64,000 nucleotides of DNA, taken from Altibacter sp. (GTDB lineage Bacteria > Bacteroidota > Bacteroidia > Flavobacteriales > Flavobacteriaceae). The notes under the pieces were generated by a model. That model did not search any database and was not told the DNA's origin. It was given only the letters and a program-made list of their open reading frames with translations. This document shows positions 34,843 to 43,824 of the stretch, in pieces (the first letter of the stretch is position 1; every line of letters starts with the position of its first letter). The position numbers and the translations under genes were made by a program. The stretch covers positions 206,646-270,645 of the forward strand of contig NZ_JAIOHK010000055.1 in assembly GCF_019913785.1 (NCBI RefSeq), read 5' to 3'.

Positions 34843-36001
34843 TTTTCCTTGGGTTTCGCTTCTTATTTCTGTTTCTATTCTTATTGCGGCCTTTATTTCG
34901 GCTTCGCTTGGGTTTGTCGAAACGGGTAAGACTGTCTTGTCCCACCACATTACTGAAAATTTCCTCACTCGGTTGTTCAATTTCGACGATATATTCTTCC
35001 AAGCTCGTGGCTTTCTTCCCTTTGTTATTGAGCGCGATAATTTCGTTCACCTTCTCCAAACTCATTGGAACCCAGTTCATTCCTTCGTTCTCATAGGAGT
35101 ACCAAAGCATCCTTTTAAATATATCTGACTTTTGACAAATAGCCGTCCCTTTTTCGGTCAGTAATTTTACATCGCTCTTCGGAAACTCATCCAACGCCTC
35201 TAAATAGGTGTCCAATTCGTAATTGAGACAGCATTTCAATTTTCCACATTGTCCTGCCAACTTCAAGGGATTTAAAGATAATTGTTGATAGCGAGCCGCC
35301 GAAGTATTCACCGACCGGAAGTCGGTCAACCAGGTAGAACAGCACAATTCACGGCCACAGGAACCAATACCTCCCAAGCGGGATGCTTCTTGGCGAAATC
35401 CAACTTGTTTCATTTCAATGCGAGTGCTGAAGGTACGTGCAAACTCTTTTATCAACTGTCGAAAGTCTACGCGTTCTTCGGCCGTATAGTAAAAAATCAC
35501 CTTCGAACCATCGCCTTGAAATTCGACATCAGAGATCTTCATTTGAAGTCCTAGTCGAATAGCGATTTCACGGGACCGTTTCTGTACATCGGCTTCCTTA
35601 TCCCGTACTTTTTGCCAAACATCTATGTCTTTTTGAGAGGCCTTTCTATAAATTTTTGGAAGTGCTTCGGGATTGGGTGTTTCGTTCTTTTTCTTCATTT
35701 GGACCCGTACCAGTTCGCCTGTAAGGGTAACAATACCAATATCGTGACCGCTTTCGGCTTCGGTAGCTACCACATCACCAATACTTAAAGATAGTTTTTC
35801 CGAATTCTGATAAAAGTGTTTTCTGCCGTTCTTAAAGCGCACTTCCACCCCGTTGTAGGGTTCTTGATTTCCGGGAAGTGTCATATTGGAAAGCCAATCG
35901 AACACCGTTAATTTATTGCAGCCATCAGTTCCGCAAGTTCCATTGTTCTTGCATCCTTTTGGCTGTCCGTTGGCACTCGTGGCGCAGCTTGTACAGCCCA
36001 T
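34835..36001 (-). CDS. ricT: PSP1 C-terminal domain protein (RicT/YaaT-like)
   Basis: 388 residues. A cysteine-rich N-terminus (CTSCATSANGQPKGCKNNG and CGTDGCN) precedes the PSP1 domain; conserved cysteines in GGIGSCGRELCCSTWL and LAGQCGKLKCCLNYE are typical of RicT, which carries iron-sulphur clusters in the Ric complex of Bacillus. The C-terminal tail is strongly basic (RSRNKGRNKNRNRNKKRN). Function in Bacteroidetes is not established. The gene sits directly before gldH and PBP1A, in one unit. Confidence 0.9.
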   Translation of the reverse strand: MGCTSCATSANGQPKGCKNNGTCGTDGCNKLTVFDWLSNMTLPGNQEPYNGVEVRFKNGRKHFYQNSEKLSLSIGDVVATEAESGHDIGIVTLTGELVRVQMKKKNETPNPEALPKIYRKASQKDIDVWQKVRDKEADVQKRSREIAIRLGLQMKISDVEFQGDGSKVIFYYTAEERVDFRQLIKEFARTFSTRIEMKQVGFRQEASRLGGIGSCGRELCCSTWLTDFRSVNTSAARYQQLSLNPLKLAGQCGKLKCCLNYELDTYLEALDEFPKSDVKLLTEKGTAICQKSDIFKRMLWYSYENEGMNWVPMSLEKVNEIIALNNKGKKATSLEEYIVEIEQPSEEIFSNVVGQDSLTRFDKPKRSRNKGRNKNRNRNKKRNPRKNA

Positions 36002-36092
36002 ATTTCTTTATATATAGCTCTTTTTCAAGTAAAAAAGAGACGAAGATTAAACATTGTCTTTAGTAGGTAAAGATACAATTTATTACAGAACC

Positions 36093-37124
36093 TTACTTTT
36101 TGAATTTTAGTTTTTCTGAACGCCCTTTTTTGAAAATTTTGTTGCTGTTCGGAATGCCTTGTCGAAGTCGTTTTTGTTCTCCATAGGGTAATTGAATTAT
36201 TTCCTGACAATCGGTAGAACAACAGTTTTCCATTTTCAATCCACATGTCTCACATTGAATGAAAAGCAAATGGCAGGCTTCATTGGCGCAGTTCACATGG
36301 GTATCGCAAGGAGTTCCACATTGGTGGCAATGCGCGATGACCTCATCGGTAATACGCTCCCCTCTACGGTGGTCAAAGACAAAATTCTTTCCTATAAATT
36401 TATTTTCCAAGCCTTTGTTCTCTACCTGTCTCGCATATTCAATGATGCCGCCTTCCAATTGATAGACCTGTTTAAAGCCCTTGTGTTTGTAATAGGCACT
36501 GGCCTTTTCACAACGAATCCCCCCGGTGCAATACATCACTAGCTTTTTATCCTCCTTATGGTCTTTTAAATCGGCTTCAATAATGTCTAAAGAATCCCGA
36601 AAGGTATCCACATCGGGAGTGATAGCACCTTTAAAATGGCCTATTTCGCTTTCGTAGTGATTCCGCATATCTACCAAGACCGTATCGGGATCTTCTATTA
36701 ACTCATTAAAGGTTTCGGCGTTAACGTGAACTCCCTTGTTTCGCACATCAAAGGTGTCATCATTTAAACCGTCGGCTACAATTTTATCGCGAACCTTTAC
36801 CTTTAATTTTAAAAATGACTTTAGATCGTGTTCTATGGCAATGTTCAATCGTACCTCCTTCAGAAAATAAATTCCGTCTAAAAATTCTTTGAACACTGCA
36901 AAATGCTTTGCCGGTACCGAAAGCTGGGCGTTAATTCCTTCACGGGCCACATAAATTCGGCCAAGTACACCCATCTCGTCCCAGGCGACGAACAAATGAT
37001 TTCGAAATAATTGCGGATTGCCAATTTTGGCATATTGATAAAAAGAAAGGGTAAGGCGGTCTTCACCTGCCTGTTCTAATAAGGCTTCCCTCTCTTTTGC
37101 ACTTAAGGTGTTGTACAGTTGCAT
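36093..37124 (-). CDS. trhO: tRNA uridine(34) hydroxylase, rhodanese family
   Basis: 343 residues. TrhO (YceA) hydroxylates U34 of certain tRNAs with O2, giving 5-hydroxyuridine. An N-terminal UPF0176 ferredoxin-like domain (EGINAQLSVP) is followed by a rhodanese domain with VDMRNHYESEIGHFKGA and active-site C199 in MYCTGGIRCEKAS. A C-terminal cysteine-rich segment (CHQCGTPCDTHVNC, CETCGLKMENCCSTDC) looks like a zinc or iron-sulphur module. It is divergent from recA. Confidence 0.93.
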   Translation of the reverse strand: MQLYNTLSAKEREALLEQAGEDRLTLSFYQYAKIGNPQLFRNHLFVAWDEMGVLGRIYVAREGINAQLSVPAKHFAVFKEFLDGIYFLKEVRLNIAIEHDLKSFLKLKVKVRDKIVADGLNDDTFDVRNKGVHVNAETFNELIEDPDTVLVDMRNHYESEIGHFKGAITPDVDTFRDSLDIIEADLKDHKEDKKLVMYCTGGIRCEKASAYYKHKGFKQVYQLEGGIIEYARQVENKGLENKFIGKNFVFDHRRGERITDEVIAHCHQCGTPCDTHVNCANEACHLLFIQCETCGLKMENCCSTDCQEIIQLPYGEQKRLRQGIPNSNKIFKKGRSEKLKFKK

Positions 37125-37462
37125 GCTATACTTTTTTGAGTGAAAAGAATTTAATACTAAAATATGACGGCAAAAATACCATTTTTAAGGAAATGGGAAA
37201 AACAGTAGTGCAAATCTCTTTTCCTCCTCAAATTCACGAATCGCGATACGTATACGTGAATTCGCCAGTTATGGAAGAATCCTTTCACTATGGGAGACGG
37301 TCTCGTTTTTTTAAAATTGATTCGGATTGTTGTTGACAAAAAAGCAATTATCCCCACATTTCCTTTTGGGGCAACGGCAAAGAAATAGTACCTTAGCATA
37401 CTCCCTGTGTCAAAGAAATTAACATAGGGAACATCTATTTTTCACCACAAATTTTTGAATAC
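37125..37462. promoter_or_regulatory. 338-base gap between trhO and recA
   Basis: No gene is convincing here. It contains a ten-base palindrome ACGTATACGT (37248-37257) inside wider arms TTCACG (37233-37238) and CGTGAA (37255-37260), and the recA promoter. The minus-strand frame through this region has no recognisable protein. Confidence 0.5.
37366..37396 (+). promoter_or_regulatory. recA promoter
   Basis: TTG (37366-37368), 20-base spacer, TACCTTAG (37389-37396), one base off TAnnTTTG. The leader would be about 60 bases. Confidence 0.6.
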
Positions 37463-38470
37463 ATGAGCACTGAAAAAGACGCGAAATTAAAAGCTTTAAA
37501 GCTTACATTAGATAAATTGGATAAAACATACGGCAAGGGAACTGTCATGAAGATGGGCGATTCGGCCGTGGAAGAGGTAGAAGTTATTCCTACCGGATCT
37601 TTGGGCTTGGATGTAGCCCTTGGCGTAGGTGGCTATCCCAGAGGCCGTGTTGTAGAGATCTACGGACCGGAATCCTCGGGTAAAACAACCTTAACATTGC
37701 ACGCCATCGCTGAAGCTCAGAAAAAGGGAGGCATTGCAGCCTTTATTGATGCAGAACATGCCTTTGACAGGTATTATGCTGAAAAGCTAGGCGTGGATAT
37801 TGAAAATTTAATCATTTCACAGCCTGATAATGGCGAACAGGCCTTGGAAATTACCGATAATTTAATTCGGAGTGGCGCTATAGATATTATTGTGATCGAC
37901 TCGGTAGCGGCCCTAACGCCCAAAAGTGAGATTGAAGGCGAAATGGGTGACAGCAAAATGGGATTACATGCGCGATTGATGTCACAGGCGCTTCGGAAAT
38001 TAACCGGTTCCATCAGTAAAACAAAATGTACGGTTATTTTTATCAATCAGCTACGTGAAAAGATTGGGGTTATGTTCGGAAATCCCGAAACCACTACCGG
38101 TGGGAACGCCTTGAAATTCTATGCATCAGTAAGGCTCGATATTAGACGTTCTACCCAAATTAAAGATGCCGAGAGTAATGTAAGAGGAAATAAAACGCGT
38201 GTAAAAGTGGTTAAAAACAAGGTTGCTCCGCCTTTCAAAATGGCCGAATTCGACATTATGTACGGAGAGGGAATCTCCAAAGTAGGTGAAGTGATAGATC
38301 TGGGTGTTGACTTTGACATAGTGAAAAAAAGCGGCTCGTGGTTTAGCTATGACGACACTAAGTTAGGACAGGGAAGAGACGCCGTAAAAACACTACTATT
38401 GGACAACCCTGAACTCATGGACGAATTGGAGCAAAAAATAAAGGAAGCCATTAAGGCCATGAACCAATAA
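37463..38470 (+). CDS. recA: Recombinase RecA
   Basis: 335 residues. Strand exchange ATPase for recombinational repair and SOS induction. Walker A GPESSGKT (68-75); Walker B region [19 protein letters not shown]; loop L2 [22 protein letters not shown]. All diagnostic blocks are intact. The C-terminus is short and acidic, as usual. It has its own promoter and is followed by an ECF sigma factor gene. Confidence 0.98.
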   Translation: MSTEKDAKLKALKLTLDKLDKTYGKGTVMKMGDSAVEEVEVIPTGSLGLDVALGVGGYPRGRVVEIYGPESSGKTTLTLHAIAEAQKKGGIAAFIDAEHAFDRYYAEKLGVDIENLIISQPDNGEQALEITDNLIRSGAIDIIVIDSVAALTPKSEIEGEMGDSKMGLHARLMSQALRKLTGSISKTKCTVIFINQLREKIGVMFGNPETTTGGNALKFYASVRLDIRRSTQIKDAESNVRGNKTRVKVVKNKVAPPFKMAEFDIMYGEGISKVGEVIDLGVDFDIVKKSGSWFSYDDTKLGQGRDAVKTLLLDNPELMDELEQKIKEAIKAMNQ

Positions 38471-38586
38471 TTTTACACGTTTCACGCAACCCTTTTCTTA
38501 AAAAGGTATCTACTTTACGTAGAACCCTAAATTGTTATGGTTGCCCGCTTAAAAAGTGTAATTAATAATAATTTTCGGGACTGCAT

Positions 38587-39120
38587 TTGACTTTAGACGA
38601 GCTCATATTACAATGTAAGAAGCAGAATACTAAGGCACAGGGAGAATTGTACCAACGTTATTCAAGTACACTTTTTTCTATTTGTTTACGGTATTCCCCC
38701 AATTATGTAGAAGCAGAAGACAACCTACAAGATGCATTTCTTACCATTTTTAAAAAAATAGAGCAGTTTAAGGACAAGGGTTCTTTTGAAGGCTGGATGA
38801 AACGGGTGACTGTAAATACCGTCCTTCAAAAATACCGGAAACAACGTGTTTTTGACATTTCGAATGAGGAGCAGTTAGAAGCTGCCGAAGAAGAACTGGA
38901 AGACCAGCATGTTCCGTTGGATTTTTTACTGAAGATCATTCAGGAACTCCCGGATCGGTATCGATTGGTTTTTTCCATGTATGTCTTGGATGGATATTCC
39001 CACAAAGAAATTGCCGAACTGTTAGGAATTTCGGATGGAACGTCTAAATCGAATCTAGCAAGAGCACGAGGTATATTAAAGACTAAAATAGAAGACTATA
39101 ACACGTCAAATAAAGCGTAA
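38587..39120 (+). CDS. ECF-type RNA polymerase sigma factor
   Basis: 177 residues. Region 2 (YQRYSSTLFSICLRYSPNYVEAEDNLQDAFLTIFKKI) and region 4 (LPDRYRLVFSMYVLDGYSHKEIAELLGISDGTSKSNLARAR) are complete. The start is TTG at 38587; no in-frame ATG fits the family N-terminus. That TTG is part of TGCATTTG, close to the -7 consensus, so initiation and promoter may overlap. The next gene, eight bases on, is the probable anti-sigma factor. Confidence 0.88.
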   Translation: MTLDELILQCKKQNTKAQGELYQRYSSTLFSICLRYSPNYVEAEDNLQDAFLTIFKKIEQFKDKGSFEGWMKRVTVNTVLQKYRKQRVFDISNEEQLEAAEEELEDQHVPLDFLLKIIQELPDRYRLVFSMYVLDGYSHKEIAELLGISDGTSKSNLARARGILKTKIEDYNTSNKA

Positions 39121-39127
39121 TCGCTAA

Positions 39128-40669
39128 ATGAAAGAAAAAAAGCACATAGATCAGCTTTTTAAAGATCGCTTCAAAAACTTTGAGGCCTCCCCCTCTCCGC
39201 AAGTCTGGGAACAGATTCAAGCGAAATTAAAAGAAGAGAAGGAGGACCGCAAGGTGATTCCGTTGTGGTGGAAATTGAGTGGTGTGGCAGCATTACTGGC
39301 CATTTTATTGACGGTAGGCGTAACGGTATTTAATCCGTTTGACACCAACAATACCATTACTACCGAAACCGAAGACAAAACAATTCCGGATCCTACCCAT
39401 TCGGAACTACAAGATAATCCGCTAAATAATGATTATATTAATGAGACTGTTGTTGCTTCTGAAGAAAATGATCCTTCCACCAAGGATGCTTCAGAAGCCG
39501 CTGCAGTAACCGATGTGGTAAATGCGGAGAAAGAGAAGGATGCGATTCTTAAAAAATCCACAGCGGTTAAAAGTGCAGTAGCCATTGAAACCGGTACCGA
39601 AAAAGATGTTGCGGCATCACAGAAAAAGGCGGCTATTGACAACTTAATTAAAAAGGATGCTTCGGAAGGGATTTCGACTAAAAAAGAAGCCGTGGCAATA
39701 AATACGGAAGCAGAGACTACTTCAGAAAAAAATAAAACAGCAGTCAAAAAAGAACTCGGCATCGAGGAAACCACCAAAGTGGTAACGGCAGATACTGATA
39801 CAAATCGGACTAAAAATGGTGTTGATCCAAAAACCGAAGCTGAAGCTTCAAAAATAGAAGAGGAATCAAAAAAACGTTCCATTCTGGATGCTATCAACGA
39901 AAAAAACGAGGTAGAAGCCATTGCTAAGACTTCGGATAAACCCAAAGATCGCTGGGATGTAGCGCCAAATTTCGCACCCGTTTATTACAATAGTTTAGGA
40001 GAAGGTTCGTCTATAGATCCTTCCTTTGCCGACAATAATAAAAAAGGAGATGTCAATTTTAGCTACGGAGTTCAGGTGAGCTATGCCCTTAGTAATCGGT
40101 TAAAAGTGAGAAGTGGGGTTAGCAATGTAGATCTTAGTTATGCCACTTCCGGCCTTGAGTTGGGGACTGCCCCTGTTTCGGCCGCCTTAAAATCTATTGA
40201 TTATGGAGGGCGTCAAGTCGTTGTCACAGCACTGGATAAAGGAACCTTTGCGGCACAATCGGGTGAAGGCAACCCCTTTGACAATATCATGCCGAAATCG
40301 ACTTCCGGTGATGTGGAATTGATACAAAATATTTCCTATTACGAAGTGCCTTTAGAGTTAACCTATGCGGTGGTGAACAATAAGTTTGGGATCAACCTGA
40401 TTGGAGGGTTTAGTACACTGTTCTTAGGAAACAACGAAGTTTCGGTACAAGCCGGAGATTTCAACGATACCTTGGGTGAAGCGAATAATCTATCTTCAGT
40501 GAGCTTTACCACGAATGTAGGGCTTGGCTTCGATTATAAAATTAGTAAAAAGTTCACGTTTAATATTGAGCCTATGTTTAAATATCAACTCAATCCGTAT
40601 ACAGATTCCTCTGTAGACTTTAAGCCCTATTATGTAGGGATTTACAGTGGCTTGAGTTTTAAGTTTTAG
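39128..40669 (+). CDS. Probable anti-sigma factor fused to an outer membrane beta-barrel
   Basis: 513 residues. The cytoplasmic N-terminus (HIDQLFKDRFKNFEASPSPQVWEQIQ) looks like the anti-sigma segments found after Bacteroidetes ECF genes. One membrane span follows (about 47-68), then a long Lys/Glu/Thr/Ala-rich linker (about 75-280) and a beta-rich C-terminal domain ending YYVGIYSGLSFKF, a porin-type terminal strand. Such a protein could span inner membrane, periplasm and outer membrane and signal to the sigma factor. The role is inferred from context. Confidence 0.72.
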   Translation: MKEKKHIDQLFKDRFKNFEASPSPQVWEQIQAKLKEEKEDRKVIPLWWKLSGVAALLAILLTVGVTVFNPFDTNNTITTETEDKTIPDPTHSELQDNPLNNDYINETVVASEENDPSTKDASEAAAVTDVVNAEKEKDAILKKSTAVKSAVAIETGTEKDVAASQKKAAIDNLIKKDASEGISTKKEAVAINTEAETTSEKNKTAVKKELGIEETTKVVTADTDTNRTKNGVDPKTEAEASKIEEESKKRSILDAINEKNEVEAIAKTSDKPKDRWDVAPNFAPVYYNSLGEGSSIDPSFADNNKKGDVNFSYGVQVSYALSNRLKVRSGVSNVDLSYATSGLELGTAPVSAALKSIDYGGRQVVVTALDKGTFAAQSGEGNPFDNIMPKSTSGDVELIQNISYYEVPLELTYAVVNNKFGINLIGGFSTLFLGNNEVSVQAGDFNDTLGEANNLSSVSFTTNVGLGFDYKISKKFTFNIEPMFKYQLNPYTDSSVDFKPYYVGIYSGLSFKF

Positions 40670-40724
40670 GTTAGTTTTTTTAGTTGGTTAGGTTTGGAGA
40701 TTATACCAAACAATGATGACAGAG

Positions 40725-40756
40725 AAAACCGTTCTTCGCCATAGGACGGTTTTTTT
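40725..40756. terminator. Terminator between convergent genes
   Basis: AAAACCGT and ACGGTTTT stem with extra pairing near the loop, followed by T on the plus strand. It ends the sigma/anti-sigma unit and overlaps the end of the acyltransferase gene. Confidence 0.7.
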
Positions 40757-41498
40757 ATACTCCTTTTTTTAAAGCCGTCCAGATGATATTTCGAATTTGA
40801 TCCTTGAGTCGACGCTTGTCCTCTATTTCCAGATGCTTTGTAGAAATTGTTTTATGAATAGAAACTCTTAATTTCCCCGGCCCCGAACTTACCGATGAAA
40901 AATTATACGGAAACCGTTTTTTGTTATCGTGAAAGCTCATGGGTGCTATAGGAATACAATGTTCGATGGCAAGCCGGAAAGCTCCGTCTTTAAATTCGTC
41001 CAACAGCACACTTTCATCATCCGGCACACCTCCCTCCGGAAAAATACACACACTTAGTCCTTGATTAAATTTCTTTTGTGCCCTGTTAAACACATCCGAT
41101 CTGCTCTTGGGACTATTTCTATCCACCATGATGCAAGTTCGTTTGTAGAAAAATCCAAATAAGGGAATTTTTTCCAATTCCTTTTTACCCACAAAGACAA
41201 AGGGATTTTTGGTGACATATAGCATCAACATAATGTCTAGCATGGAGGTGTGGTTGGAGACAAACATATAGCTCTTCCCTCTCTTATAGGATTCTTCTCT
41301 TTTAACTACAGGCATAAAACCCATACCAAATAAAATGATTGCTGCCCAAAACCGGGCCAGTCTAAAAAAAAATGGATACCATGCCTCCTTTAATATGCTC
41401 ACAAGCAAAATGGGAAATAACACCAAAATCGGAACTGTGACCAAGATATAGAACCAAATGCGGTAAATAGGTGTAAAAATGTAGCGTAGGATTTTCAT
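40755..41498 (-). CDS. plsC: 1-acyl-sn-glycerol-3-phosphate acyltransferase
   Basis: 247 residues from the ATG at 41498; an in-frame ATG at 41558 would precede the likely promoter. Adds the second acyl chain in phosphatidic acid synthesis. The catalytic HX4D motif is SNHTSMLD, and FPEGGVPDDE is the substrate-binding block. N-terminal hydrophobic segments anchor it in the membrane. It may act on lipids other than phosphatidate, for example ornithine lipids. Divergent from trpS. Confidence 0.85.
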   Translation of the reverse strand: MKILRYIFTPIYRIWFYILVTVPILVLFPILLVSILKEAWYPFFFRLARFWAAIILFGMGFMPVVKREESYKRGKSYMFVSNHTSMLDIMLMLYVTKNPFVFVGKKELEKIPLFGFFYKRTCIMVDRNSPKSRSDVFNRAQKKFNQGLSVCIFPEGGVPDDESVLLDEFKDGAFRLAIEHCIPIAPMSFHDNKKRFPYNFSSVSSGPGKLRVSIHKTISTKHLEIEDKRRLKDQIRNIIWTALKKGV

Positions 41499-41505
41499 CA
41501 AGACC

Positions 41506-41513
41506 CAAAAATA
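41506..41513 (-). promoter_or_regulatory. -7 element of plsC
   Basis: TATTTTTG on the minus strand, seven bases before the chosen ATG. It supports the start at 41498. No -33 TTG is seen. Confidence 0.45.
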
Positions 41514-41546
41514 GCAATAAGAAACATGAGAATACACTAAAAAAAG

Positions 41547-41554
41547 TAACTTTG
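41547..41554 (+). promoter_or_regulatory. -7 element of trpS
   Basis: TAACTTTG on the plus strand, 86 bases before the trpS ATG. A leader of about 80 bases follows; no leader peptide or riboswitch fold is evident. Confidence 0.5.
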
Positions 41555-41640
41555 CCAAAATTTAAAGCAGGGAAGTATTCTTTTGAAGCGCATCAAAAAA
41601 GGATATATAAAACTGTGATATATTAAATAGAAATTTCAGC

Positions 41641-42609
41641 ATGTCACGAATACTTACAGGGATACAAAGCACTGGCACACCACATCTTGGTAATATACTA
41701 GGGGCAATTCTTCCGGCTATCGAGATGGCCAATGACCCCAAAAACGAATCCTTTTTATTTATAGCCGATATGCATTCGCTAACACAGATCAAGGATGCTG
41801 AAACACTTCGGAATAATACCTACAGTACCGCTGCAGCATGGCTGGCCTTTGGATTGGATATTGAAAAAACGGTCTTTTACCGTCAAAGTGATATTCCTCA
41901 GGTCACTGAACTCTCTTGGTATTTGAGCTGTTTTTTCCCTTACCAACGCCTTACATTGGCACATTCATTTAAGGATAAGGCAGATCGCCTCGAAGATGTG
42001 AATGCGGGCTTATTTTCATATCCTATGTTGATGGCAGCCGACATCCTGTTATATGATGCCGATATCGTTCCTGTAGGAAAGGATCAACTACAACATTTAG
42101 AAATGACGCGCGATGTGGCTTCCCGCTTTCATGCGCAAATGGGAGAAGTTTTTGTGTTACCCGAAGCAAAGGTGCAGAAAAACACCATGCTTATTCCCGG
42201 GACGGATGGTGCCAAAATGAGTAAATCGAAAAACAATATCATCAATATCTTTTTGTCGGACAAACAGCTCCGAAAACAGGTGATGGGAATTGAAACGGAC
42301 AGCACTCCCATGGAGGAACCTAAAAATCCGGATACGTGTAATGTCTTTGCCTTGTATAACCTATTGGCTACCTCCGAAGCAGTTGCCCAAATGCGAAAGA
42401 ATTACGAAGGCGGAAATTACGGGTATGGACATGCCAAACAGGCACTTTTCGAACTAATTACTTCTCGCTTTGCCGAAGAACGAACTCGCTATGCATATTA
42501 TATGGAACAGCTTTCGGAGGTAGATAAGGCTTTAGAAATTGGTGCTTCGAAGGCCAGACTTGTAGCAAATGAGGTATTAGATCGGGTTCGTGCCAAAGTA
42601 GGTTATTAA
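41641..42609 (+). CDS. trpS: Tryptophanyl-tRNA synthetase
   Basis: 322 residues, class I synthetase charging tRNA-Trp. The HIGH-type motif is TGTPHLGNILGA near residue 11, and the KMSKS motif is AKMSKSKNN. MLMAADILLYDADIVPVGKDQLQHLE is the usual Trp pocket block. Its stop codon overlaps the stop of dprA on the other strand, with no room for a terminator between them. Confidence 0.97.
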   Translation: MSRILTGIQSTGTPHLGNILGAILPAIEMANDPKNESFLFIADMHSLTQIKDAETLRNNTYSTAAAWLAFGLDIEKTVFYRQSDIPQVTELSWYLSCFFPYQRLTLAHSFKDKADRLEDVNAGLFSYPMLMAADILLYDADIVPVGKDQLQHLEMTRDVASRFHAQMGEVFVLPEAKVQKNTMLIPGTDGAKMSKSKNNIINIFLSDKQLRKQVMGIETDSTPMEEPKNPDTCNVFALYNLLATSEAVAQMRKNYEGGNYGYGHAKQALFELITSRFAEERTRYAYYMEQLSEVDKALEIGASKARLVANEVLDRVRAKVGY

Positions 42610-43712
42610 ACCCCTTGGAACAATTTCCCAGGTAAGGGCCGTACCGCGCCCTTTAATTCCATATTAAGAAGGATACTTGCTGCCTTAAATGTGGGCATCT
42701 TACATGAAAGTGCAATGATGTCTAACGCCTCCTTGTCCCTTTCATTTAAAAAATCATAGATTATTTGTTCCTCTTCCGTTAGCTCAATAAAGAGTTTGGT
42801 TTGTTGGGGTTTTAAGACCTCTGCTTCGATTTCCCATCCCAACATATAAACAAGGTCGGCCGCATTGGTCAATGCATGAGCCTGTTGCGATTTTATCAAA
42901 TTATTACACCCTTGGCTTTGCGTATCTGTTATTCTCCCCGGAACGGCAAAAACATCTCTGTGATATGAATTCGCAATATCTGCTGTCACCAAACTTCCTC
43001 CCTTTTCAGCCGATTCGATTACGACGGTTGCCTCACTCAATCCGGCAATGATCCTGTTGCGCTGAAGAAAATTAGCACGGTCAAAGAGATCGGTGCTCCA
43101 GAATTCGGTGATAAATCCGCCATTTGCCTTTACACTTGAAACATATTTTTGGTGCTCTTTAGGGTACACCTGATTAAGACCATGTGCCAGGCAGGCAATA
43201 GTTTGCAACCCATTCTTGATAGCTGCCTTATGGGCCGTAATATCCACACCATAGGCAAATCCTGAAACGATCACAGGGTTTAAAGGCGTTAGTGCTGCGA
43301 TTAGTTTTTCGCAAAACCCCGATCCATAGGAAGTTACGTTTCGAGTGCCAACAATACTAATTACCTTTTTGTTCTGTAAGTCGATGTTCCCTTTGTAAAA
43401 AAACAATATGGGCCCATCCAGGCAATGTTTCAGCTTTTCGGGATAACTTTTATCCTTAAAATAGCTATAGCTAATTTCATTGTTGGTAATAAATTCAAGT
43501 TCCTCTTCCGCTTCTTCCAGCAATCTCTTTTCAGACAGATTCTTTACCCTAAAAGCGCCAATACCATCGATCTTTAAAAGTGCTTTTTTTGTCTCTTTAA
43601 AAATTGCTTCCGCAGAGCCAATAGTATGTAATAACTTTTTAGCGGAAGTATCTCCCAAGTTGGGAACACGCTGAAGTGCAAGCGTGTACAATAATTCATT
43701 TTTTGAAAGCAT
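42606..43712 (-). CDS. dprA: DNA-processing protein DprA
   Basis: 368 residues. It loads RecA on incoming single-stranded DNA in natural transformation. The Rossmann core is SIVGTRNVTSYGSGFCEKL with GFAYGVDITAHKAA and ESAEKGGSLVTADIA. An N-terminal SAM/HhH region and a C-terminal winged helix (DFLNERDKEALDIIALSCKM) flank it. dprA is common in non-competent bacteria, so transformation is not implied. It converges on trpS with a 4-base overlap. Confidence 0.94.
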   Translation of the reverse strand: MLSKNELLYTLALQRVPNLGDTSAKKLLHTIGSAEAIFKETKKALLKIDGIGAFRVKNLSEKRLLEEAEEELEFITNNEISYSYFKDKSYPEKLKHCLDGPILFFYKGNIDLQNKKVISIVGTRNVTSYGSGFCEKLIAALTPLNPVIVSGFAYGVDITAHKAAIKNGLQTIACLAHGLNQVYPKEHQKYVSSVKANGGFITEFWSTDLFDRANFLQRNRIIAGLSEATVVIESAEKGGSLVTADIANSYHRDVFAVPGRITDTQSQGCNNLIKSQQAHALTNAADLVYMLGWEIEAEVLKPQQTKLFIELTEEEQIIYDFLNERDKEALDIIALSCKMPTFKAASILLNMELKGAVRPLPGKLFQGV

Positions 43713-43824
43713 AACTCGGTTTCTAAAAACCCGGGGAGTCCTTAAAAATACAATTTTTTAGGTTGTTAATAAGTTCGTATCTTTAAAATTGAATGGTCCT
43801 AAAAATTCTTTTAAGTTTGTTTTA

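Noticed and set aside
34843..34980. Upstream start for GldH adding 46 residues
   Set aside because: It would bury the lipoprotein signal and lie wholly inside the ricT-like gene.
37157..37399. 80-codon minus-strand frame upstream of recA
   Set aside because: No recognisable protein, odd composition, and its start lies at the recA -7 box. Treated as chance.
39433..39945. 170-codon antisense frame rich in Ser/Phe/Val
   Set aside because: It mirrors the Lys/Glu/Thr/Ala-rich linker of the anti-sigma-barrel gene; composition explains the open frame.
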